Shown here piece by piece: positions 44,540 through 54,725 of a DNA stretch of 64,000 nt (positions within the stretch are counted from its first letter, which is position 1; every line of letters begins with the position of its first letter). The stretch comes from Allopontixanthobacter sediminis (GTDB taxonomy: Bacteria; Pseudomonadota; Alphaproteobacteria; Sphingomonadales; Sphingomonadaceae). Under the pieces are notes generated by a model. It was not told the origin of the DNA. It was given only the letters and a program-made list of their open reading frames with translations, and did not search any database. Made by a program: the position numbers and the translations under genes. Where the stretch lies: NCBI RefSeq assembly GCF_009828115.1, contig NZ_WTYL01000001.1, forward strand, positions 248,001 to 312,000, given 5' to 3'.

Positions 44540-46807
44540 TTAGCGGAATCCAAGGTTGCGCAGGTTGAAATACAACTGGAACGTGTCCCCGCGTTCGGCA
44601 TCGCCCGAGGTCACGTAATCGCGCCGCCAGGTCAGTCCCAGTTCCAGGCAATCGTCTTCATAGGCGACGCCCAGCCGGGTGCGGACCGCTTCGAATCCAT
44701 CGGAATTGAACGTCGGATCCTCGGTACGGTCGGTCAGGTTGAACACCCCCGAACCGAACACCGACCAGTAATCGGCAAAGCGCACGCGGGCCGCGGCGCG
44801 CAATTCTTCGCGGTCCTGCAAATCCTCGACGAATTCGTCGATGTCGCGGTTGAGCTTGAGATAGCCGACCTCGACATAGGTCTGGCGCGAACCGACCGTG
44901 GCGTCGAATTCGTTACGGCGCAATTTCAGGCTGTCCTTGTCCAGCCGGTAACGGTGCGTCAGCTTGACGAAGTCGCGGAAACGGACCTCGGTGCGGCCGA
45001 CGAAATCGGATACGCGCTCGCTCAGGCCGGTCCCGTCCACCAGGATGTCGGATGCTTCCTTGAACCGGTAGGACTGGCCGAGCGTGGTTTTGAAGCGCCA
45101 GCCGGGGCGCTGCACTTCCCAGTCGAACCCATAGGTAACCCGGACCCCGTCCTCGACCCGGTCATAGCCGGGGAAGCGGTTGAGCGCGAAGAGGTTGGAA
45201 TCCTCGAGGTCGATCGCGCGGCTGTCCTCGTTGGGAACCGCCAGATTGCGGATCGGGGGGCTGGCCACCAGCTGCACACGCGGGGTGAACACCTGCGTTC
45301 CGCCAAGGAATTCGCCGACGAGCGGCCATTTGACGTCCACCGCGCCCACCGCGATGCCGCGGCCCTGCCAGCCAGGCGAACCGCGATACGTAACCGTGTC
45401 GGTCAGCGCGTTGTCGCTGCTGTGGTAGACATCGCCCCGCGCCAGTGCGGTCAGCGAAACGAGCTGGCCCAGGCCGGTTATGCCGCGCAGTTCCCACCGC
45501 GCGCTGGCGAAGGCGCGCTGGGTATCCTGACCGTCCTCGCGGAACAGGTTGAGCGAATTCAGCTGGAGTTCCACCTTGCCGCCCAGCACCGGATCGTCCA
45601 GCCTTCGGCGGTAATCGACCACCGGCAGGACCATGGGGACCTGTCCCTGATCCTGTCCCAGCCGCATCGTCTGGGTGGCCCAGCCTGCAAACGAGAAATA
45701 ACTCTGCTCGTCGATCCGCTCGACATTGATGGTCGAGCGCAGGCGATCGTCGTTGCTGATATCGTAACGGCGCAGGAACGTCCGGTCGGTGGCGAGGCGA
45801 ACCGACCCGCTGACGCTCCATTCCGGGTTGAACTGGAATTTTCCGTTCGCCGCCAGATAGCCGCGCAAGTCCCGCTCAGAGGTCGGATCGCCGGTAAAGC
45901 TGGAAATCCGGCGGCTTTCGGTCAGGTAGCCGGTAATCTGGTACGCTCCCTTGTCGACCAGGTGGCGATAGGTGCCGGACACCATCGGCGGTGCTTCGGT
46001 GAACACCGTGCCGACCAGTGTCAGGTCCCGGTTATCCGCCATGCGCCAATAATAACTGCCCGATACTTCCAGCCCGTTGGACTGGCCGATGCGGAAATCG
46101 GGCACCATGAAGCCGGATGCGGCGCCGCTGTCGGTGCGCAGGGCAAGACCCGGTAGCGGCAGCAGCCGCGCGCCGAACAATTCGAGATAGGCTCCACGAA
46201 ACCGGACGCGGCGGTTTTCCGGATCATAAGTCACCCGGTCCGCGGTCACCCGCCAACTGGGCTTCTTGGGGCATCCGTCCGAATCTTCGACCGCGCACGC
46301 GCTGTAAGCCGCCTGGTTGAGGGTGATGGTGCCGTCTTCGCCGCGGCTGCCGCTGTTGGCGGCGAGGCGGCCCCCTTCGCGCAGGGCTAGCAGCAAGTCC
46401 TCCATCGCGCCGGTTTCGAATTTGTCGTTCAGCTCCAGCCGCTCGGTATAGAGCTGGTTGCCATCCTGATCGACGAATCGGACATCTCCCGATGCGGTAA
46501 TCTGGCCGCTCTTGCGGTTCCAGCTGACTTCCTGCGCGCGCACCGACTGGTCTTCGCTGCGCAGCACCACGTTGCCGCTGGCGGTCACCACTTCGTTTTC
46601 CGAATCGTAGGCGAGATTGTTCGCCTCGAAATCGATTTCGCGCGGTTCCGCCGTAGTCTCGGCCGCGGGTTCGGCTACGGCCTCTGCGGTTGCGGGTGGG
46701 GGCGGCGCCTCCTGCGCCAGCGCCGAACCATAGGCGCACGGCGCGGTGAAACCTGCCAGCGCGAAGGCCAGCAAACCGGTGGTGCGGGAAGATCGGATAT
46801 GGTTCAT
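44540..46807 (-). CDS. lptD: LPS-assembly outer-membrane protein
   Basis: 755 residues. Signal peptide, then the periplasmic OstA/LptA-like beta-jellyroll from EIDFEANNLAYDSENEVVTASGNVVL, the region with the cysteine pair SACAVEDSDGCPKKP, and a C-terminal barrel ending in YFNLRNLGFR. It inserts lipopolysaccharide or sphingoglycolipid carriers into the outer leaflet; sphingomonads often lack LPS, so the ligand may be another glycolipid. ATG at 46807; the open frame upstream overlaps the pepA promoter region and is not coding. 187 bp separate it from surA, and pepA diverges from it. Confidence 0.94.
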   Translation of the reverse strand: MNHIRSSRTTGLLAFALAGFTAPCAYGSALAQEAPPPPATAEAVAEPAAETTAEPREIDFEANNLAYDSENEVVTASGNVVLRSEDQSVRAQEVSWNRKSGQITASGDVRFVDQDGNQLYTERLELNDKFETGAMEDLLLALREGGRLAANSGSRGEDGTITLNQAAYSACAVEDSDGCPKKPSWRVTADRVTYDPENRRVRFRGAYLELFGARLLPLPGLALRTDSGAASGFMVPDFRIGQSNGLEVSGSYYWRMADNRDLTLVGTVFTEAPPMVSGTYRHLVDKGAYQITGYLTESRRISSFTGDPTSERDLRGYLAANGKFQFNPEWSVSGSVRLATDRTFLRRYDISNDDRLRSTINVERIDEQSYFSFAGWATQTMRLGQDQGQVPMVLPVVDYRRRLDDPVLGGKVELQLNSLNLFREDGQDTQRAFASARWELRGITGLGQLVSLTALARGDVYHSSDNALTDTVTYRGSPGWQGRGIAVGAVDVKWPLVGEFLGGTQVFTPRVQLVASPPIRNLAVPNEDSRAIDLEDSNLFALNRFPGYDRVEDGVRVTYGFDWEVQRPGWRFKTTLGQSYRFKEASDILVDGTGLSERVSDFVGRTEVRFRDFVKLTHRYRLDKDSLKLRRNEFDATVGSRQTYVEVGYLKLNRDIDEFVEDLQDREELRAAARVRFADYWSVFGSGVFNLTDRTEDPTFNSDGFEAVRTRLGVAYEDDCLELGLTWRRDYVTSGDAERGDTFQLYFNLRNLGFR

Positions 46808-46988
46808 GGAGGGCGGCGCGATCTTGTCTTGGTCTGCCAATTGGCTGTAGCCAGTCGGGCTGGGGTCGGCGGGGGGCATGGGTTGCCTATCGCACTGCCC
46901 GCGCCTAATCGCAATCGCCAAGCGAAGCGCTGCCCTTGTGCTGCCGTGATCCGCGCCCATACATTATCTTTTGCCTTTCGGAGCTTCC

Positions 46989-48485
46989 ATGAACATCGAC
47001 TTCAGCCAGACAATCCCCGCCGGTACCAAGCTGGTCGCCCTGATCGCAAACAAGGGTGCCATGCCCGCCGGTCTCGAAACATCGCTGGTGGAGGGCGCCA
47101 AGACGGCCCGGTTCAAGGGCAACGCGGGCCAGGTTTTCGACGGTTTCGTCGAGCGTTCCGGCGAGATCCTGCGTGTTGCCATTGCCGGCGCAGGCGATCC
47201 TGCGGGCGGCGACAATGGCAATAACGGCGGCGGTGCCAAAGCAGGCGATCGCCGGACCAACCTGGAAAAGGCCGGCGCGGCACTGACAGCGAAATTCCTG
47301 ACCTCGGGTGAAACGTCGATGGTGCTCGACCTGACGGACAGCGGACTTGGCGCGAAAGACGCGGCCTCCGTCCTGCTCGGCGTGCGCTTGCGCGGCTGGC
47401 GGCATGACGAATACCGCACCAAGCTGAAGGAAGACCAGAAAATCAGCCTGAAAACCGTGACTGTGGTCGGCGCGCCCGAGGGCACCGACGCGGCGTGGGC
47501 GGATGCTGCTGCCGTTGCTGCTGGCGTCGAGTTCACCCGCCATCTGGTGGCGGAACCGGCCAACAAGGTTTTCCCCGTCAGCTTCGTCGAAAAATGCCAG
47601 AAAATGTTCGAAGGCACCGGCGCGGAACTGATCGTGCTGGATGACGACAAGATGGCGGAACTGGGCATGGGATCGCTGCTCGGCGTGGGCCTGGGTTCCG
47701 AACAGCCCAGCCGCATCCTGGCGATTCGCTGGAATGGCGGCGATGCGGGCGCGAAGCCGATGTGCTTTGTCGGCAAGGGCGTCACCTTCGACACTGGCGG
47801 TATCTCGCTGAAACCCGGCCCGGGCATGGAAGACATGAAATGGGACATGGGCGGCGCGGGCGCGGTGGCCGGCGCAATGCTGGCGCTGGCAACCCGCAAG
47901 GCGAAGGCGAACGTCGTCGGCGTGATGGGCCTCGTGGAGAATATGCCCGACGGCAAGGCTCAGCGCCCGGGTGACGTGGTAACCTCCATGTCCGGCCAGA
48001 CCATCGAAGTGATCAACACCGACGCGGAAGGCCGGCTGGTCCTGTGCGACGCACTGCACTGGGCGCAGCAGGAGTTTTCCCCGCTGGCCATCGTCGATTT
48101 CGCCACGCTGACCGGCGCGATCATCATCTCGCTCGGCAACGAATATGCCGGCCTGTTCTCGAACGACGACGATCTCGCGGCGAAACTCGACGCGGCGGGC
48201 AAGACCACTGGCGACAAGCTGTGGCGGATGCCGCTGGCACCGGCCTATGACAAGCTGATCGACAGTCCGATCGCGGACATGAAGAACGTCGGACCGCGCG
48301 GCGCAGGTTCGATTACCGCGGCGCAGTTCCTCCAGCGCTTCATCGCCAAGGGCACGCCGTGGGCGCATTGCGACATCGCGGGCATGGCCTGGTCCGACAA
48401 GGCCGGGACCACATGGGACAAGGGCGCGACCGGTTTCGGTGTCCGCCTGATGGACCAGTACATCCGCGACACGTTCGAAGCCTGA
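46989..48485 (+). CDS. pepA: Leucyl aminopeptidase (M17)
   Basis: 498 residues. Two-metal hexameric aminopeptidase. The catalytic region reads [46 protein letters not shown] and ATLTGAI, giving all metal ligands and the active-site Lys/Arg. N-terminal macro-like domain precedes it. Start at the ATG 46989; the upstream in-frame start at 46971 adds six residues. The region between 47170 and 47250 is low complexity (Gly/Asn-rich linker between the two domains). First gene of pepA-DUF2256-holC, 10 bp before DUF2256. Confidence 0.96.
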   Translation: MNIDFSQTIPAGTKLVALIANKGAMPAGLETSLVEGAKTARFKGNAGQVFDGFVERSGEILRVAIAGAGDPAGGDNGNNGGGAKAGDRRTNLEKAGAALTAKFLTSGETSMVLDLTDSGLGAKDAASVLLGVRLRGWRHDEYRTKLKEDQKISLKTVTVVGAPEGTDAAWADAAAVAAGVEFTRHLVAEPANKVFPVSFVEKCQKMFEGTGAELIVLDDDKMAELGMGSLLGVGLGSEQPSRILAIRWNGGDAGAKPMCFVGKGVTFDTGGISLKPGPGMEDMKWDMGGAGAVAGAMLALATRKAKANVVGVMGLVENMPDGKAQRPGDVVTSMSGQTIEVINTDAEGRLVLCDALHWAQQEFSPLAIVDFATLTGAIIISLGNEYAGLFSNDDDLAAKLDAAGKTTGDKLWRMPLAPAYDKLIDSPIADMKNVGPRGAGSITAAQFLQRFIAKGTPWAHCDIAGMAWSDKAGTTWDKGATGFGVRLMDQYIRDTFEA

Positions 48486-48495
48486 AGGAAAGCCG

Positions 48496-48705
48496 ATGGC
48501 CCGCACATCCCACAAGGCTGAATTGCCCAGCAAGATCTGCCTGACGTGCGGCCTGCCGTTCAACTGGCGCAAGAAATGGGCGCGCGAGTGGGACAACGTC
48601 CGCTATTGCTCGGAACGGTGCCGCCGGTCGAAGAGCAGTACGGCGGTGAAGAAAACCTCCGCGAAAAACCCGATCATCTTCACCCCGGATGTCGATGCGA
48701 GTTGA
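48496..48705 (+). CDS. DUF2256 zinc-ribbon protein
   Basis: 69 residues. [19 protein letters not shown] and [12 protein letters not shown] give a Cys4 zinc-binding pattern, the hallmark of DUF2256. A basic tail follows. Function unknown; such proteins are often encoded beside photolyase or replication genes. It begins 10 bp after pepA and its 3' end overlaps the start of holC by about 11 to 17 bases. Confidence 0.9.
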   Translation: MARTSHKAELPSKICLTCGLPFNWRKKWAREWDNVRYCSERCRRSKSSTAVKKTSAKNPIIFTPDVDAS

Positions 48706-49132
48706 TTTCTACCTGCTCGACCGCGATCCGGCGGAAGCGGTGGTTCCGCTGCTGGCGCGCGCCGCGAAACAGGCAGGGGAACGCGTGCTGGTGGTGTCGG
48801 GCGATGCCGAACAGAGGATGCGGATCGACCAGGCGCTGTGGACTGCGGCATCCGAAGCCTTTCTGGCGCACGGGACCGCGGGTGAGGGTCACGAGAATCG
48901 CCAACCGGTGCTTATCTCTGCCGAACCGGCAGCAGCGAACAAGGCGCGATTCGTCATCCTCGCCGATGGCAAATGGCGGGAGGAAAGCGCCGGTTTCGAC
49001 CGCGTCTTCCTGTTGTTTGGCGAAGACCGGCGGCAGGAAGCCCGCGAATGCTGGACCGCGCTGGGCAAGGCGGAAGCGATGGAACGCCATTTCTGGAAGC
49101 AGGACGGCGGCAAATGGCGCGAGATGGGCTGA
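48695..49132 (+). CDS. holC: DNA polymerase III subunit chi
   Basis: 145 residues. The opening [34 protein letters not shown] and the central NRQPVLIS are the family signatures; HolC links the clamp loader to single-strand binding protein. Two ATGs, 48689 and 48695, are in frame; the second gives the conserved MRVDFYLL start. Downstream of pepA as in many proteobacteria, and overlapping DUF2256. Confidence 0.93.
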   Translation: MRVDFYLLDRDPAEAVVPLLARAAKQAGERVLVVSGDAEQRMRIDQALWTAASEAFLAHGTAGEGHENRQPVLISAEPAAANKARFVILADGKWREESAGFDRVFLLFGEDRRQEARECWTALGKAEAMERHFWKQDGGKWREMG

Positions 49133-49221
49133 GCACGTTGGCCTTGCGCTAAATTCGCGGCGGCGCTAGGGGCGCGCGCAACACATTTCCCCTCGATCAC
49201 CCACCAAATCAGGAATTTCCC

Positions 49222-49644
49222 ATGGCGGTTACCCGCACCTTTTCGATCATCAAACCCGATGCCACCCGCCGCAACATTACCGGCGCCGTAACCAAGATGC
49301 TGGAAGAAGCCGGCCTGCGCGTCGTCGCTTCCAAGCGCATCCACATGAGCCGCGAACAGGCCGAAGGCTTCTACGCCGTGCACAAGGAACGCCCATTCTT
49401 CGGCGAACTGGTCGATTTCATGATCAGCGGCCCGGTCGTGGTTCAGGTCCTCGAAGGTGAAGAAGCCATGCAGCGCAACCGCGACATCATGGGCGCGACC
49501 AACCCCAAGGACGCCGCTGCCGGCACGATCCGCGGCGAACTGGCCGAAAGCATCGAAGCCAACACCGTCCACGGTTCGGATTCGGACGAAAACGCCGCAA
49601 TCGAAATCGCCTATTTCTTCAAGCCGGAAGAAATCGTCGGCTGA
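49222..49644 (+). CDS. ndk: Nucleoside diphosphate kinase
   Basis: 140 residues, the usual hexameric enzyme size. ATP-dependent phosphorylation of NDPs to NTPs via a phosphohistidine: the active His is in [18 protein letters not shown], preceded by [16 protein letters not shown]. The opening [19 protein letters not shown] is standard. Strong intrinsic terminator follows at 49668. Confidence 0.97.
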   Translation: MAVTRTFSIIKPDATRRNITGAVTKMLEEAGLRVVASKRIHMSREQAEGFYAVHKERPFFGELVDFMISGPVVVQVLEGEEAMQRNRDIMGATNPKDAAAGTIRGELAESIEANTVHGSDSDENAAIEIAYFFKPEEIVG

Positions 49645-49667
49645 TTTGATTGCCGTGTTAGCGATAC

Positions 49668-49701
49668 AAAAAGCCCGCCGGAGTGATCCGGCGGGTTTTT
49701 T
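49668..49701. terminator. Bidirectional intrinsic terminator between ndk and a lipoprotein gene
   Basis: CCCGCCGGA/TCCGGCGGG (9 bp, loop GTGA) flanked by AAAAAG on the left and TTTTTT on the right. It can end transcription of ndk on the plus strand and of the convergent lipoprotein gene on the minus strand. Confidence 0.92.
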
Positions 49702-49725
49702 ATTGGAATGCAGTGGCGGTTCTCG

Positions 49726-50127
49726 TCAGGCTTCGACGCGTTCCACGGTCACGACTTCGCCATCCGGGTCGGTCGAGGTCCAGACACCGTTTTCGTCAAT
49801 GGTTTCGGTGTGGCATTTCTGGACCGCGCCTTCTTCGTCCTCGGTCGTGCAGTAGCTTTCCGGCGATTTCTGTTCCCATCGGCCGGTTTTCGCCGCTTCG
49901 CCTTCGGTGGTCGAGGTGTAGGTCCCGTCGGCGCGGATATCTTCCATCGTCACCTTCCCGTCGGCGTCCGTGATCTTGAACGCGCCGGTACTGGGGCCGC
50001 CGTCCGCTGCGGTTGTTACCACGGGCGCCTCGACCACTTCGGTCGGCGCTTCGGCTTCGTTGGTTGTTTCTGCGGGTGAGCACGCTGCCAGTCCGGCAAG
50101 TGCGGATATCATCAGGAATTTTCTCAT
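49726..50127 (-). CDS. Putative lipoprotein
   Basis: 133 residues from the ATG at 50127. Lipobox LAGLAAC at residues 12-18, then a Thr/Glu-rich linker and a beta-rich domain with GAFKITDADGKVTMEDIRAD and TYTSTTEGEAAKTGRWEQKS, two cysteines (YCTTEDE, KCHTET). The repeat-like alternation of Thr/Gly strands suggests a small envelope beta-sandwich. No family name; similar short lipoproteins occur across Erythrobacteraceae. Confidence 0.82.
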   Translation of the reverse strand: MRKFLMISALAGLAACSPAETTNEAEAPTEVVEAPVVTTAADGGPSTGAFKITDADGKVTMEDIRADGTYTSTTEGEAAKTGRWEQKSPESYCTTEDEEGAVQKCHTETIDENGVWTSTDPDGEVVTVERVEA

Positions 50128-50242
50128 GTAGTCCCCTATCGGTTCAAGGCGGCATGGCGGTAGCCATGGCCGCGTTCCGCGACCCCGGGGGGACGCTACG
50201 CCGATTCTGTGCAATTGCAAATTCGAACAGGCGCCCGGGGAA

Positions 50243-50827
50243 TTAGCGGCGGGCAGTGCGCCCGGCATAATCGCTCAGGACGCGAGGGTAGAGCTGGTGT
50301 TCTGCCAGCCGCACACGCGCTGCGAGTGTCTCCGCCGTGTCGTCCGGGAAGACCGCTACTTCGGCCTGTCCCAGAACCTCGCCTGCGTCGAGTTCGCGGC
50401 TGACCAGGTGCACGCTGGCGCCCGCAACGGTGTCGCCAGCTTCCAGCGCGCGGGCATAGGTGTCGAGACCGCGGTACTTGGGCAGCAGCGAGGGGTGGAT
50501 ATTGAGCATCCGGCCCGCCCAGCGGTCGACGAATTCGTCCGACAGGATGCGCATGTATCCCGCCAGCACGATCATCTCTGCCCCAGCATCCACCGCTGCG
50601 GCCTCCATCGCGGCATCATGCGCGGCGCGGGTCATGCCCCTGTGCGGCAGGGCGAAGGTGGCGATCCCTTCCGCCGCAGCCAGTTTCAGCCCCTCCGCCG
50701 CCGGGTCGTTGCTGGCGACCAGCACGATCCGGTACTGCGCGCCCGCCATCCGGCTGGCATAGAGCAACGCGGCCATGTTGGTCCCGCTGCCCGAAATGAA
50801 CACCGCGACGGGCGTCGTGTCAGCCAA
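50243..50827 (-). CDS. purN: Phosphoribosylglycinamide formyltransferase
   Basis: 194 residues, 10-formyltetrahydrofolate-dependent GAR formylation in purine synthesis. [14 protein letters not shown] at the N-terminus, LAGYMRILS, the catalytic [20 protein letters not shown] and [16 protein letters not shown] are all present. No ATG is available: TTG at 50827 gives the family start and overlaps the end of purM by eight bases. Second gene of purM-purN. Confidence 0.94.
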   Translation of the reverse strand: MADTTPVAVFISGSGTNMAALLYASRMAGAQYRIVLVASNDPAAEGLKLAAAEGIATFALPHRGMTRAAHDAAMEAAAVDAGAEMIVLAGYMRILSDEFVDRWAGRMLNIHPSLLPKYRGLDTYARALEAGDTVAGASVHLVSRELDAGEVLGQAEVAVFPDDTAETLAARVRLAEHQLYPRVLSDYAGRTARR

Positions 50828-51944
50828 GGTGGCTGGCTTCCCAATCCGCTTTCGCCGACCATGTCCCGGCCGATCCGCGGACGGTGCAACCCTTGTCACC
50901 CGCCACGATCTCACCGACCCGGACCACGGTTTCGCCTGCGGCGGTGAGTTCGGCGGTCAGCGCGTCGACATCGCCGGGTTCGACCACCAGCACCATGCCG
51001 ACGCCGCAATTGAAGGTGCGGGCCATTTCTTCCGGTTCGATATTTCCCTGGCCTTGCAGGAAGGCCATCAGCCGCGGCTGCTGCCAACCGTCCGCATCGA
51101 CCACTGCATGCGCCCCTTCCGGCAGAACGCGCGGGATATTTTCGAGCAGGCCGCCGCCGGTGATATGCGCGCAGGCGGCGATCCGGCCGCTGCGGATCGC
51201 GGGAAGCAGGCTCTTCACGTAAATTCGGGTCGGCTCGATCAGGTGGTCGATCAGCAGCCGGTCGGGATCGAACAGGGCGGGGCGGTTCAGCTTCCAGCCC
51301 TTGTCCTCCGCCAGGCGCCTGACAAGCGAATAGCCGTTGGAATGGACGCCGGAACTGGCGAGGCCGAGCAGCACCTGCCCCGGGGCAACCTTGTCGCCGG
51401 TCAATTGCTCGCCGCGCTCGACTGCGCCGACGCAAAATCCGGCCAGATCGTAATCACCCGGAGCGTACATGCCGGGCATCTCCGCCGTTTCGCCGCCGAT
51501 CAGCGCGCAGCCGGCGGTCAGGCAGCCTTCCGCGATGCCCGCGACCACCCGCTCGGCAATGCCGGTTTCCAGCTTTCCAGTGGCGAAATAGTCGAGGAAG
51601 AACAGCGGCTCCGCGCCCTGGACGATCAGGTCGTTGACGCACATCGCGACGAGGTCGATCCCGACCGAATCGTGCCGGTCGTGGTCGATAGCCAGTTTAA
51701 GCTTTGTGCCCACCCCGTCATTCGCGGCCACCAGCAGAGGATCTTTATAACCCGCCGCCTTCGGATCGAAAAAGCCGCCGAAACCGCCCAGTTCGGACGT
51801 CGCGCCGGGCCGCGCGGTGGCTTTCACCAGCGGGCCGATCGCCTTGACGAGGGCGTTGCCCGCATCGATCGAGACACCGGCTTTCGCATAGGTGTAGCTC
51901 TCTGGCGGGGAGTTATTCGCGGGGTTATCGTCAGGCATGCGCAT
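50820..51944 (-). CDS. purM: Phosphoribosylformylglycinamidine cyclo-ligase
   Basis: 374 residues, AIR synthetase. Family motifs [29 protein letters not shown], and [11 protein letters not shown] are conserved, as is [16 protein letters not shown]. ATGs at 51944 and 51938 are both possible. Coupled to purN by the TTG overlap. It is divergent from the DUF2066 gene; the two starts are 63 bp apart. Confidence 0.95.
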   Translation of the reverse strand: MRMPDDNPANNSPPESYTYAKAGVSIDAGNALVKAIGPLVKATARPGATSELGGFGGFFDPKAAGYKDPLLVAANDGVGTKLKLAIDHDRHDSVGIDLVAMCVNDLIVQGAEPLFFLDYFATGKLETGIAERVVAGIAEGCLTAGCALIGGETAEMPGMYAPGDYDLAGFCVGAVERGEQLTGDKVAPGQVLLGLASSGVHSNGYSLVRRLAEDKGWKLNRPALFDPDRLLIDHLIEPTRIYVKSLLPAIRSGRIAACAHITGGGLLENIPRVLPEGAHAVVDADGWQQPRLMAFLQGQGNIEPEEMARTFNCGVGMVLVVEPGDVDALTAELTAAGETVVRVGEIVAGDKGCTVRGSAGTWSAKADWEASHLG

Positions 51945-52007
51945 GCTTTACGCATTCGCGCTTGGATTTCCACGTGTCATTGGGCAAAAGGCCCCAAGTT
52001 TTCCCCG

Positions 52008-53300
52008 ATGACTCATTCGTCCTCCCTTCCAGCCGCCGTGCGCGACGGCATCTTTCGCCCGACGCTGCGAAGCGGGTTGATCGCGCTCGCGGTGCTGGTG
52101 CTGGCGGTTCTCGCGGGCCGGGCACTGCTCGCGCAGGTGGAAGGGGACCGCGGTATCGCCGCCGTAGTCAGCAGCAGCGATATCGACGTCGGCGGCATCC
52201 AGGTCGATGTGCGCGGCGACAATGCCGAGGATGCGCAGAAGAAAGGCTGGGCGGAAGCGCAGCGATTGGCGTGGAAGAAGCTTGGCGGTCCGGAATTGTC
52301 CGATTCCCAGCTCGATTCGATGGTAACCGCCGTAGTGATCGACCAGGAACGGATCGGACCGCGCCGTTACATTGCGACGCTGGGGGTGATTTTCGACCGC
52401 GCGCGGGCCGGGCGGATGCTCGGTTCCGGTGCGCAGCGCGCCCGCTCCGCACCGATGCTGCTGGTCCCGGTTACCTTCGAAGGCGGCACGGCCCGGGTCT
52501 ATGAAATGGTCAATCCGTGGCAGCGCGCATGGGCGGAATACCAGGCGGGCGGCAGCCGGATCGACTATGTTCGCCCTTCGGGTGCAAATGGCGATTCGCT
52601 GCTGATTACCTACGGACAGACCAGCCGCCGCAGCCGCATCTGGTGGCGCAATGTTCTTGACCAGTTCGACGCCGCGGACGTGCTGATCCCGATCGTCCAC
52701 CTGGAACGGCAGTGGCCGGGCGGACCCGTCGAGGGGCGCTTCACCGCCCGTTATGGACCGGACAATACCTATCTCGGAAGCTTCACCCTGACGGCGGAGA
52801 ATGACGCGGATATTCCGCGCATGTTCGGCCAGGCGGTAGAGCGGATGGACGATGTTTTCGAACAGGCACTCGCCGACGGGAAATTGCGCCCCGACCCGAC
52901 ATTGAACCTGGGTGCGCCGACGCTCGATCCGGCGCTGCAGCGGCTGATCGAAATCGGCCGCGCGGCGGAGGCGAACGAACGTGCAAGGCGCGATGCGGCG
53001 TCCGCTTCCGCAGCAGCGGAAACCGAGGCTCCGCCCGAGGCGCCGAGCACACCGGCGGCGGCCGTTTCCAGCTATGTGGTGCAATTTGCCAGCCCCGATG
53101 GCGGCTCCGTCGATGCGACGCTGGCTGCGGTGAGGGCTGCCCCCGGTGTCCGGGGCGCGGCGACCAGCAGCCTGGCGATCGGCGGCACCAGCGTGATGCG
53201 GGTGAGTTTCGGCGGGACTCTCGAACAACTGGCGGCGGCTCTGCGTGGGCGCGGCTTCACCGTGACGCAGGGCAACAACGCGCTCGCCATCAGCCGATAG
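52008..53300 (+). CDS. DUF2066-type envelope protein
   Basis: 430 residues from the ATG at 52008; the frame is open further upstream inside purM on the other strand but that is a shadow. One N-terminal membrane anchor (ALAVLVLAVLAGRALLAQ), then a periplasmic domain with DIDVGGIQVDVRGDNAEDAQ and WAEAQRLAWKKLGGPEL, the family opening, and a Glu/Ala-rich C-terminal half ending in a ferredoxin-like beta-alpha segment. Unknown function. It precedes hdaA by 10 bp, as in many sphingomonads, so the two are probably co-transcribed. Confidence 0.86.
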   Translation: MTHSSSLPAAVRDGIFRPTLRSGLIALAVLVLAVLAGRALLAQVEGDRGIAAVVSSSDIDVGGIQVDVRGDNAEDAQKKGWAEAQRLAWKKLGGPELSDSQLDSMVTAVVIDQERIGPRRYIATLGVIFDRARAGRMLGSGAQRARSAPMLLVPVTFEGGTARVYEMVNPWQRAWAEYQAGGSRIDYVRPSGANGDSLLITYGQTSRRSRIWWRNVLDQFDAADVLIPIVHLERQWPGGPVEGRFTARYGPDNTYLGSFTLTAENDADIPRMFGQAVERMDDVFEQALADGKLRPDPTLNLGAPTLDPALQRLIEIGRAAEANERARRDAASASAAAETEAPPEAPSTPAAAVSSYVVQFASPDGGSVDATLAAVRAAPGVRGAATSSLAIGGTSVMRVSFGGTLEQLAAALRGRGFTVTQGNNALAISR

Positions 53301-53310
53301 GGCGCGGGCC

Positions 53311-53934
53311 ATGGCGCGGGACATGTCGCAGATCGCCCTGCCTCTGGCGCATCGGCGGGCTGCCGATCCGCAGCGGATCGTGGTCGGTAACGCCAACCAG
53401 ACCGTGATCGAGGCCCTGCGTGCGCCTGCGGAGTGGCCGTTTCGCACCGCGATACTGACCGGGTCGGCCCGCTCGGGCAAGAGCCTGCTCGGCCGCTGGT
53501 TCGCCCTCGAGGGGAAGGGCGATGTGGTGGACAGCGCCAACACACTTGACGAGACCGATTTGTTCCACCGCTGGAACCGCGCGCAGGAAGATGGCCGTCC
53601 GCTGCTGCTGATCAGCGACGCGCAGCCGTGGGAAATCGCGCTGCCGGACCTGCGTTCCCGCCTTGGCGCAGCGCTTCACCTGGAAATTGCCGCGCCCGAC
53701 GATGCGATGGTGGCCGGGCTGATGGAAAGCCTGGCGGAGCAGCGCGCGCTTGTATTGGGCGAAGGGGCGCTTACGTATCTCGCGCCGCGCGCGGTTCGCA
53801 GCTTCGCGGACATCGAACGGCTGATTGCGACGATCGACCGTCTGAGCCTGGAACGCAAGGCGCCCGCCACGCTGTCCATCTGGCGCGATGCGCTGGAAGC
53901 GGTGCAGGGGGCGGAGCAGCCCAAGTTGCTGTGA
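53311..53934 (+). CDS. hdaA: DnaA-inactivating AAA+ protein (Hda-type)
   Basis: 207 residues, DnaA domain III-like. Near the N-terminus SQIALPLA matches a sliding-clamp-binding motif, so the protein can act in replication-coupled inactivation of DnaA. The AAA+ core has the Walker A loop LTGSARSGKSLLGRWFA; the Walker B region (LLLISDA) keeps the family's reduced form. Start 53311 or 53323 (MSQIALPL); the second matches shorter orthologues. It regulates replication initiation frequency in alphaproteobacteria. Confidence 0.9.
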   Translation: MARDMSQIALPLAHRRAADPQRIVVGNANQTVIEALRAPAEWPFRTAILTGSARSGKSLLGRWFALEGKGDVVDSANTLDETDLFHRWNRAQEDGRPLLLISDAQPWEIALPDLRSRLGAALHLEIAAPDDAMVAGLMESLAEQRALVLGEGALTYLAPRAVRSFADIERLIATIDRLSLERKAPATLSIWRDALEAVQGAEQPKLL

Positions 53935-54020
53935 CCTTGCGTTAGGGCCGCTTTGGTGGAAGAATCGCCTTCTGACGTTTCAAGGCGGGAACAGAAGGCG
54001 CGTGAAAGGATATTGTTCCG

Positions 54021-54725
54021 ATGTTTGACGGTTTGACTTCCTATCTCGATTCCATCCGTGCGCGCGATCCAGCACCGCGCTCGCGCTGGGAAGTGCTGCT
54101 GTATCCCGGCGTCTGGGCGCTCGGCCTGCACCGCGTGGCGCATTGGCTGTTCGGCGCGCAACTGTATTTCCTGGCCCGGCTGGTCAACCATTTCAGCCGC
54201 ATGATCACCGCCATCGATATCCACCCCGGCGCGACCATCGGGCGCAATTTCTTCATCGACCACGGCTTTACCGTGATCGGGGAAACTGCCGAGATCGGCG
54301 ATAATGTCACGATCTACCAGTGCGTCACCCTGGGCGGGACCAACCCGACCAATGGGCGAGGCGGCAAGCGCCATCCCACGCTGGAGGACAATGTCATCAT
54401 CGGGTCCGGCGCGCAGATCATCGGCCCGATCACGGTTGGCAAGCGCGCCCGCGTCGGCGCCAACGCCGTGGTACTGGACGATGTGCCCGAAGGGGCGACG
54501 ATGGTCGGCCTGAAGGCCCGCAGCACGCTGGTTTCGGCGGAGGAATGGGTTCGCGAATTCATTCCCTACGGCACCCCGTGCGACGAACCTTGCGAGGAAA
54601 TGGTCGGCACGGGTATTCGCCGGATCGAGGAACTGCAGCGCCAGATGGCGGAAATGCGCAGCGAACTGGAAGCGCTCAAGTCGGGCGAACAGGCCCCGGC
54701 GCAGCGCAGCGGCACGGATAGCTGA
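54021..54725 (+). CDS. cysE: Serine O-acetyltransferase
   Basis: 234 residues. First step of cysteine synthesis: acetyl-CoA plus serine to O-acetylserine. The catalytic trimer-forming left-handed beta-helix is seen as hexapeptide repeats from IHPGATIGRNFFIDHG through VGANAVVLDDVP, with the active-site segment DHGFTVIGETAEIGD. The C-terminal tail ends ELEALKSGEQ and is unusually long and acidic, which is common in alphaproteobacterial CysE. Overlaps the DUF2794 gene by one base (TGATG). Confidence 0.95.
   Translation: MFDGLTSYLDSIRARDPAPRSRWEVLLYPGVWALGLHRVAHWLFGAQLYFLARLVNHFSRMITAIDIHPGATIGRNFFIDHGFTVIGETAEIGDNVTIYQCVTLGGTNPTNGRGGKRHPTLEDNVIIGSGAQIIGPITVGKRARVGANAVVLDDVPEGATMVGLKARSTLVSAEEWVREFIPYGTPCDEPCEEMVGTGIRRIEELQRQMAEMRSELEALKSGEQAPAQRSGTDS

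Noticed and set aside
46905-48596. Long open frame antisense to pepA
   Set aside because: Shadow of a GC-rich gene; composition rich in His, Arg and Gln with no recognisable domain.
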